A stretch of DNA of 64,000 nt, taken from assembly GCF_013466785.1 (NCBI RefSeq), contig NZ_CP059163.1, positions 2,356,001 to 2,420,000 of the forward strand, given 5' to 3'. Below, in pieces: positions 59,447-64,000 of this stretch. Every line of letters begins with the position of its first letter. Positions within the stretch are counted from its first letter, which is position 1. Position numbers and translations under genes: made by a program. The notes below the pieces were generated by a model. The model searched no databases. It saw only the letters and a list, made by a program, of their open reading frames with translations, and had not been told where the DNA came from. The DNA is from Nocardioides marinisabuli. Its GTDB lineage: Bacteria; Actinomycetota; Actinomycetes; Propionibacteriales; Nocardioidaceae.

Positions 59447-60928
59447 ATGACCGAGCCCAGCATCTGGTGGCAGCACCGCGCCGACCCGCCGACCCAGCCC
59501 TCCGTGCCCGGCGACCCCGGCCCGCAGGAGACCTTCGACGTCGTCGTCGTGGGCGCCGGCGTCACCGGGCTGGCCACCGCCCTGGAGCTGGTGCGCGCCG
59601 GCCGGTCGGTGCTGGTGGTCGAGGCCCGCCACCCCGGTGCGGTCACCTCGGGCCGCACCACCGGCAAGGTCTCCGCGCTGCAGGGCACCACCCTCTCCGA
59701 GCTGCGCCGCCGCCACGGCGACTCCCCGCGGGTCACGGCGTACGTCGAGAGCACCCTCGCGGCGCTCGACTGGGTCGCGGCCTTCTGCGACGAGCACGGG
59801 GTGGCCACCCAGCGGCGCGACGCGGTGACCTACGCCGCCTCGCGCGACGACGTCTCGACCGTGCGCGCCGAGCACGACGCGGCCCTCGACGCCGGGCTCG
59901 GGGTGCGCTTCGAGACCGACCCCGACCTGCCGGTGCCGGCGTACGCCGCCACGGTGCTGCCCGACCAGCTCCAGCTCGACCCCGTGGAGCTGGTGCTGGC
60001 GATGCTCGAGCAGGTGCGCAAGGCAGGTGGCCGGCTGCTGACCGGTCGCCGGGTCCAGCGGTTGCGCCAGCGGGGGGAGACGGTGCACGTGCTGGGCGAG
60101 GACGGCCTCGAGGTGCAGGGCCGCCACGTCGTGCTGGCCACCGGGGCGCCGGTGGTCGACCGGCGGATGCACTTCGCGCGGCTGACGCCGCAGCGCAGCT
60201 ACCTGCTCGCCTTCACCCACCCCGACCCGCCGGACCTGATGGCGCTCTCGGCCGGCTCGCCCGGCCGCTCGTGGCGCGGCGGCGAGCTCGACGGCCGGCG
60301 GATGCTGCTGGTCGGCGGCGAGGGCCACGAGACCGGTCGCGGCCCACGAGAGAGCACCCGGGTCGACCGGCTGCGCCGCTGGACCGACGAGCACTTCCCC
60401 GACGCCGTCGAGCTCGGTGCCTGGTCGGCCCAGGACTACATGTCGCTCGACGGGCTGCCGCTCGTCGGCGGGCTGGGCGGGCCGAGCTCGTCGGTCAGCG
60501 TGGCCACCGGCTACCGCAAGTGGGGCCTGACCAGCGGCGTCGCCGCGGGCATCGCGCTGGCCGGGGCGCAGAGCGGGGCCGAGGCGCCCTGGAGCGAGCG
60601 GCTCTACACGCGCGCCCCGCGGCTGCGCGACGTGCCGGCGTTCCTGGGCGTGCAGGCGGGGGTGGCGCTGGGCCAGGCCGGCTCGCTCGCCCGCGGCGTA
60701 CGCCGGCCGCCGCCGGTGGAGGCCGCCCGCAGCGGCGGGTGCGCCGCGCTGCCGGTGTGCACCCACCTGGGCGGCACCCTGCGCTGGAACGACCACGAGC
60801 AGACCTACGACTGCCCGCTGCACGGCTCGCGCTTCTCCGCCGACGGCGAGGTCCTCGAGGGGCCCGCGACCCGGGCGCTGCCGCGCCTGCCGCGCCTGCC
60901 CGGCACCGGGGGGCGCTCGTCGTCATGA
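59447..60928 (+). CDS. FAD-dependent oxidoreductase with C-terminal Rieske domain
   Basis: A 493-residue protein. The DAO-type FAD domain starts at FDVVVVGAGVTGLATALELVRAGRSVLVVEA (about 30-60), with GRTTGKVSALQG typical of this subgroup. SWRGGELDGRRMLLVGGEGHETG and YMSLDGLPLVGGL, then ATGYRKWGLTSGVAAG, close the FAD site. The last 60 residues are a Rieske [2Fe-2S] domain: C-T-H in PVCTHLGGTL and C-P-L-H in YDCPLHGSRFSADGEVLEGPA. Similar proteins are annotated as Rieske-type oxidoreductases of unknown substrate. The next gene's ATG overlaps the stop. Confidence 0.88.
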   Translation: MTEPSIWWQHRADPPTQPSVPGDPGPQETFDVVVVGAGVTGLATALELVRAGRSVLVVEARHPGAVTSGRTTGKVSALQGTTLSELRRRHGDSPRVTAYVESTLAALDWVAAFCDEHGVATQRRDAVTYAASRDDVSTVRAEHDAALDAGLGVRFETDPDLPVPAYAATVLPDQLQLDPVELVLAMLEQVRKAGGRLLTGRRVQRLRQRGETVHVLGEDGLEVQGRHVVLATGAPVVDRRMHFARLTPQRSYLLAFTHPDPPDLMALSAGSPGRSWRGGELDGRRMLLVGGEGHETGRGPRESTRVDRLRRWTDEHFPDAVELGAWSAQDYMSLDGLPLVGGLGGPSSSVSVATGYRKWGLTSGVAAGIALAGAQSGAEAPWSERLYTRAPRLRDVPAFLGVQAGVALGQAGSLARGVRRPPPVEAARSGGCAALPVCTHLGGTLRWNDHEQTYDCPLHGSRFSADGEVLEGPATRALPRLPRLPGTGGRSSS

Positions 60929-61551
60929 GGCGCGACGTCGCCGCGCTGCTCGACGAGCACGGGCGCACCTACGCCGACCAGGCCGGGATCACGCTGCGCG
61001 ACGAGCCGTCGCCGCTCTACTGCCTGCTGGTGCTCGCCACGCTGTCCTCGGCGCCGATCTCGGCCGACGTGGCGGCCGCCACCGCCCGCGAGCTCTTCGG
61101 TGCCGGGTGGCGCACCCCGGAGCGGATGCGCGGGGCCACCTGGCAGCAGCGGGTCGACGCGCTGGGTCGCGGGGGCTACCGGCGCTACGACGAGCGGACC
61201 GCCACCACGCTGGAGGAGTCGGCCGCCCTGCTGCTCGAGCGGCACGGCGGCGACCTGCGCCGGCTGCGCCGCGACGCCGACGGCGACCGGGAGTCGCTGC
61301 TGGCGGCGCTGCAGGAGCTCCCTCGGATCGGGCCGACCGGTGCGGGGATCTTCTGCCGGGAGGTGCAGGCGGTCTGGCCCGAGGTCGCCCCGTTCTTCGA
61401 CGAGCGCGGGCTGGCCCGCGCGGAGGAGCTGGGGCTGCCCACCGACCCCGCCGACCTGGCCGGCACGGTCGGCGGCGACCCCGCCGAGGTCGCCCGCCTG
61501 TCGGCGGCCCTGGTGCGCTCGGCCCTGGCCGGAGGCCGCGGTGGCGACTGA
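60925..61551 (+). CDS. HhH-GPD-type endonuclease III relative, lacking the Fe-S cluster
   Basis: A 208-residue protein with the helix-hairpin-helix glycosylase fold: PLYCLLVLATLSSAPISADVAAATARELF and, centrally, LLAALQELPRIGPTGAGIFCREVQ as the hairpin, then PFFDERGLARAEELG where the family's catalytic Asp lies. In EndoIII the hairpin reads L-P-G-V-G-x-K with the lyase Lys; here that position is not Lys. The C-terminal C-x6-C-x2-C-x5-C cluster is absent. It may be a monofunctional glycosylase or a non-catalytic DNA binder. It is coupled to the Rieske gene (ATGA) and overlaps the next gene by 11 nt. Confidence 0.72.
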   Translation: MRRDVAALLDEHGRTYADQAGITLRDEPSPLYCLLVLATLSSAPISADVAAATARELFGAGWRTPERMRGATWQQRVDALGRGGYRRYDERTATTLEESAALLLERHGGDLRRLRRDADGDRESLLAALQELPRIGPTGAGIFCREVQAVWPEVAPFFDERGLARAEELGLPTDPADLAGTVGGDPAEVARLSAALVRSALAGGRGGD

Positions 61552-62260
61552 ACAGCCCCGCCCGGCTTTCGCCCTGCTCGAGGACCGGCTGGTCGGGTGC
61601 CGGGCCTGCCCGCGGCTGGTCGAGTGGCGCGAGCGGGTGGCCCGCGAGAAGCGCGCGGCGTACGCCGACGAGGAGTACTGGGGGCGGCCGGTGCCGGGCT
61701 GGGGCGCCCCCGACCCGCGGATCCTGGTGGTGGGGCTCGCCCCGGCGGCCCACGGAGCCAACCGGACGGGGCGGATCTTCACCGGTGACCGCTCCGGCGA
61801 CTGGCTCTTCGCGGCCCTGCACCGGGTCGGCCTGGCGGCGCTGCCGACCAGCACCCACGCCGGTGACGGGCAGGCGCTGCACGGCACCCGCCTGGTCTCG
61901 GCGGTGCGCTGCGCCCCGCCCGACAACAAGCCCACCCCCACCGAGCGCGACACCTGCGCACCGTGGCTCGACGAGGAGCTGGCGCTGCTCCTGCCGGGTG
62001 TCGAGGTGGTGGTGGCGCTGGGGGCGTTCGGGTGGGCGGCCGCGCTGACGGCGCTGGGCCGGGTGGGCGCGGAGGTGCCGCGTCCGCGACCGAGGTTCGG
62101 CCACGGGGTGGAGGTGCGCCTGCCCCTCGACGGGCGCGACCTGCCCCTGCTCGGCTGCTACCACCCGAGCCCGCACAACACCGTCACGGGCCGGCTCACC
62201 GAGCAGATGACGGACGAGGTGCTGGGTCGCGCCGCGGTCCTTGCGAGAATGACCGGGTGA
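61541..62260 (+). CDS. Uracil-DNA glycosylase, family 5 (UdgB-like)
   Basis: A 239-residue DNA-repair enzyme. The N-terminal C-x2-C motif GCRACPRLVEWR and later Cys residues (VRCAPPDNKPTP, LGCYHPSPHN) fit the [4Fe-4S] ligands of thermophile-type UDGs. Motif 1 is VVGLAPAAHGANRTGRIFTGDRSGDWL, in which A replaces the E/D seen in family 4, as in family 5. Motif 3 is CYHPSPHNTVTGRLT, with the catalytic His. Family 5 enzymes remove uracil, hypoxanthine and other deaminated bases. It is embedded in an overlapping gene run with the HhH-GPD protein. Confidence 0.86.
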   Translation: MATEQPRPAFALLEDRLVGCRACPRLVEWRERVAREKRAAYADEEYWGRPVPGWGAPDPRILVVGLAPAAHGANRTGRIFTGDRSGDWLFAALHRVGLAALPTSTHAGDGQALHGTRLVSAVRCAPPDNKPTPTERDTCAPWLDEELALLLPGVEVVVALGAFGWAAALTALGRVGAEVPRPRPRFGHGVEVRLPLDGRDLPLLGCYHPSPHNTVTGRLTEQMTDEVLGRAAVLARMTG

Positions 62261-62817
62261 GCACCGAACCCACCGCACCGACCAGCCTGCACGCCATCAC
62301 CGTCCTGGGCCACGACCGGCCCGGCATCATCGCCGAGACCACCGGTCGCCTGGCCGAATTGGGCCTCAACATCGAGGACTCCACGATGACGCTGCTGCGC
62401 GGCCACTTCGCGATGACCCTGGTGTGCTCCGGGCCCGCCACCGGTACCGAGGTCGAGCTGGCGCTCGCCCCGCTGTCCGCCGACGGGCAGCTCACCGTGA
62501 CCGTGCGCGACGTCGACGACGCCCACGCCGAGCCCGGCGAGGCCGGTGCCGCTGGGGGCGGCACCAGCTGGTTGCTGACCGTCCACGGCGGCGACCGCGC
62601 CGGCATCGTCTCGGCCGTGGTCGGCCGGGTCGCGATGGTCGGCGGCAACATCACCGACCTGACCACGCGCCTGGCCGGTGACCTCTACCTGCTGGTCGCC
62701 GAGATCGACCTGCCCGCCGACGCCGACGCCGAGGCCCTCGAGCAGGCGATCGGCGAGGCCGCCGCCGGGCTCGGGGTGCGGGCCACGCTCCGCGCGGCCG
62801 AGGCCGACGAGCTGTGA
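62257..62817 (+). CDS. Double ACT-domain protein (GcvR-like)
   Basis: A 186-residue protein of two ACT domains. The first begins HAITVLGHDRPGIIAETTGRLAELGLNIEDSTMTLLRGHFAM (about 12-53), the second SWLLTVHGGDRAGIVSAVVGRVAMVGGNITDLTTRL (about 98-132). ACT domains bind amino acids; the doublet resembles the glycine-cleavage repressor GcvR, which acts through protein contacts, but no DNA-binding domain is present. The GTG overlaps the uracil glycosylase stop and its own stop overlaps the deformylase start. Confidence 0.85.
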   Translation: MSTEPTAPTSLHAITVLGHDRPGIIAETTGRLAELGLNIEDSTMTLLRGHFAMTLVCSGPATGTEVELALAPLSADGQLTVTVRDVDDAHAEPGEAGAAGGGTSWLLTVHGGDRAGIVSAVVGRVAMVGGNITDLTTRLAGDLYLLVAEIDLPADADAEALEQAIGEAAAGLGVRATLRAAEADEL

Positions 62818-63368
62818 GCGAGCACCCGGTCGCGGCCTGGAGCGAGGACGACCTGGGCGTCGAGGGGCGCGTGCTCGACGTCGTACGGGCCCCGGCGGAC
62901 GTGCTCTCGACGGTGGGGGAGCGGGTCGACCCGTGCAGCCCCGAGAGCGTGCAGCTGGCCGCCGACCTCGTCGCGACCATGCGGGTCAGCCCCGGCTGCG
63001 TCGGCCTGGCGGCCCCGCAGGTCGGGGTGAGCGCGCAGATGTTCTGCGTCGACGTCTCCGAGCACCCCAAGACCCGCGGCCACCACGGCACCTTCGTGCT
63101 GTGCAACGCCGAGGTCGTCGCCTCGAGCCGCAACGAGAAGGCCCGCGAGGGCTGCATGAGCGTCCCCGACCTCACCGGCGACGTGAAGCGCGCCTCGCGG
63201 CTGACCGTGCGCGGCCAGCTGCCCGGCACCGGCGAGGAGGTCGAGGTCGAGACCAGCGCCTTCGAGGCCCGCGCGCTGCAGCACGAGATCGACCACTGCC
63301 AGGGTCTGCTGTTCGTCGACCGGGCCGCCGGCGCCCACGCGATCTACGCGCGCAAGACTTACCTCTGA
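62814..63368 (+). CDS. def: Peptide deformylase
   Basis: A 184-residue metalloenzyme that removes the formyl group from nascent proteins. All three motifs are present: GLAAPQVG (about 64-71), EGCMSVP (about 113-119, metal Cys) and QHEIDH (about 153-158, two metal His and the catalytic Glu). The length is that of the common bacterial form. An N-terminal extension of about 20 residues precedes the core. The GTG start is translationally coupled to the ACT gene. It ends the five-gene run; a tRNA gene follows after 14 nt. Confidence 0.94.
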   Translation: MSEHPVAAWSEDDLGVEGRVLDVVRAPADVLSTVGERVDPCSPESVQLAADLVATMRVSPGCVGLAAPQVGVSAQMFCVDVSEHPKTRGHHGTFVLCNAEVVASSRNEKAREGCMSVPDLTGDVKRASRLTVRGQLPGTGEEVEVETSAFEARALQHEIDHCQGLLFVDRAAGAHAIYARKTYL

Positions 63369-63382
63369 GCCCGACGGCTCAC

Positions 63383-63456
63383 GCCCCCGTATCCCAATCG
63401 GCAGAGGAAACCGCCTTAAAAGCGGCTCAGTCTGGGTTCGAGTCCCAGCGGGGGCA
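63383..63456 (+). tRNA. tRNA with anticodon UAA (Leu UUA codon), short variable loop
   Basis: A 74-nt cloverleaf: acceptor stem GCCCCCG (63383-63389) with CGGGGGC (63449-63455), discriminator A at 63456, T arm CTGGG-TTCGAGT-CCCAG (63432-63448), and anticodon loop CTTAAAA (63415-63421) with anticodon TAA at 63417-63419. CCA is not encoded. The D arm has a 3-bp stem (TCC with GGA) and CAATCGGCAGA loop resembling tRNA-Leu, and A73 is a Leu identity base. The variable loop is only TCAGT, whereas bacterial tRNA-Leu normally has a long variable arm. The top pair of the anticodon stem (A63410-C63426) is mismatched. Leu is the nominal call; charging is uncertain. Confidence 0.8.
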
Positions 63457-63498
63457 CATGCGGTGGGGGGTATCCTCGGGGTGGGGAGGGAACCGAGC

Positions 63499-63531
63499 GC
63501 CGACCACTCATGCCCCCCATCCGTGGTCGGC
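63499..63531 (+). terminator. 9-bp hairpin downstream of the tRNA
   Basis: GCCGACCAC (63499-63507) pairs perfectly with GTGGTCGGC (63523-63531) around a 15-nt loop. It may end the tRNA transcript. Confidence 0.45.
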
Positions 63532-63543
63532 ACTCCTACCCCC

Positions 63544-63597
63544 GGCAGGGCCGACCGCGGATCCGCTGCGACCGTGATGCATGTCCCCGGCCCTGCC
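63544..63597. repeat. 10-bp inverted repeat ahead of the last gene
   Basis: GGCAGGGCCG (63544-63553) and CGGCCCTGCC (63588-63597) are exact reverse complements separated by 34 nt. The position between the hairpin and the methyltransferase start could suit an operator or a second terminator. Confidence 0.35.
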
Positions 63598-63635
63598 GTC
63601 ACCCTCCCCCCTCCCGGGGGCGCCATCATGGGTCC

Positions 63636-64000
63636 ATGAGCGAGCAGGGTGGGGAGAGGTCCTGGAGCGCACGCGCCTGGGACGAGCGCTACGCCGAGAA
63701 GGGACCGGTGTGGAGCGGGCGGGTCAACCCCCGCCTGGTGGAGCAGGCCTGCGACCTGGCGCCGGGCGCCGCGCTCGACGTCGGCTGCGGCGAGGGCGGT
63801 GACGCGCTGTGGCTGGCCGGCCGCGGCTGGCGGGTCACCGGCGTCGACCTGTCGCAGGTGGCGCTCGACCGGGCCGCCCGCCGCGCCGGTGAGGAGGGCC
63901 TCGACGTCGACTGGCGCCGGGCCGACCTGCTCGAGGAGCCGGTGCCCGGCGGCCCCTACGACCTGGTGTCGGTCTTCTTCCTGCACGTGCCGCGCCCCGT
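63636..64000 (+). CDS. Class I SAM-dependent methyltransferase (partial, runs off the window)
   Basis: The first 121 codons of a methyltransferase. The protein begins MSEQGGERSWSARAWDERYAEKG, as in thiopurine methyltransferase/tellurite-resistance TehB-like proteins. Motif I is AALDVGCGEGGDALWLAGRGW (about 47-67), then VTGVDLSQVALDRAARRA and YDLVSVFFLHVP. The 3' end lies beyond base 64000. The substrate is unknown. Confidence 0.82.
   Translation, partial: MSEQGGERSWSARAWDERYAEKGPVWSGRVNPRLVEQACDLAPGAALDVGCGEGGDALWLAGRGWRVTGVDLSQVALDRAARRAGEEGLDVDWRRADLLEEPVPGGPYDLVSVFFLHVPRP

Overview
The window is about 64 kb of very GC-rich DNA (strong G/C bias at third codon positions, many GTG starts) from an actinobacterium. 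Gene order and product types fit Nocardioides or a close relative in the Propionibacteriales; this is inferred from gene content, not from a database search. It is ordinary chromosome: no rRNA, phage, transposase or CRISPR array was seen, there is one tRNA, and no gene-free stretch exceeds 300 bases.

Region 1 (1-17 kb) holds small accessory or housekeeping genes: a chaperone-like protein, secreted and membrane proteins, two STAS-domain paralogues, a mismatch-type uracil glycosylase, a cysteine hydrolase, an uncharacterised Rossmann-like protein, a bile-acid/sodium symporter relative, an App1-type phosphatase and a flavin oxidoreductase. Region 2 (17-28 kb) has the rRNA methyltransferase RlmC, a winged-helix protein, an ABC-F ATPase coupled to a tandem GNAT protein, an HtrA-like protease, an acyl-CoA ligase and a large secreted choice-of-anchor A protein. 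Region 3 (28-47 kb) is the conserved core: gltA, rplM-rpsI-glmM, an ABC exporter pair, coaA, glmS-acpS, nnrDE-alr-hydrolase-(GNAT-TsaE). GlmS and GlmM both feed UDP-GlcNAc and peptidoglycan synthesis, and Alr supplies D-alanine. This core is interrupted between acpS and nnrDE by a secreted amidase carrying dockerin- and cohesin-like domains and by a nuclease-like gene flanked by repeats. Region 4 (47-58 kb) follows the familiar actinobacterial order mfd - lipoprotein - mazG - eno - divIC - DUF501 - ppx, with an opposite-strand amidase inserted between mazG and eno. Region 5 (58-64 kb) has a zinc alcohol dehydrogenase, then a tightly overlapping five-gene run (FAD/Rieske oxidoreductase, HhH-GPD endonuclease relative, family-5-like uracil glycosylase, double ACT protein, peptide deformylase), a tRNA with anticodon UAA, and the start of a methyltransferase.

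The most unusual signals are these. (i) Three copies of a dispersed palindromic element made of 12-bp tandem units in inverted arms around a conserved core of about 32 nt; two copies bracket the nuclease-like gene and one encodes its C-terminus. (ii) A second element type made of 22-bp units around a perfect palindrome, found in two convergent gene junctions and running into the stop codon of the minus-strand gene in both. (iii) mfd is broken by an apparent 2-nt deletion. (iv) The UAA tRNA has Leu-like features but a short variable loop. (v) One secreted amidase carries both dockerin- and cohesin-like modules. (vi) A TANNNT hexamer lies 6-8 nt ahead of many start codons, pointing to widespread leaderless transcription.
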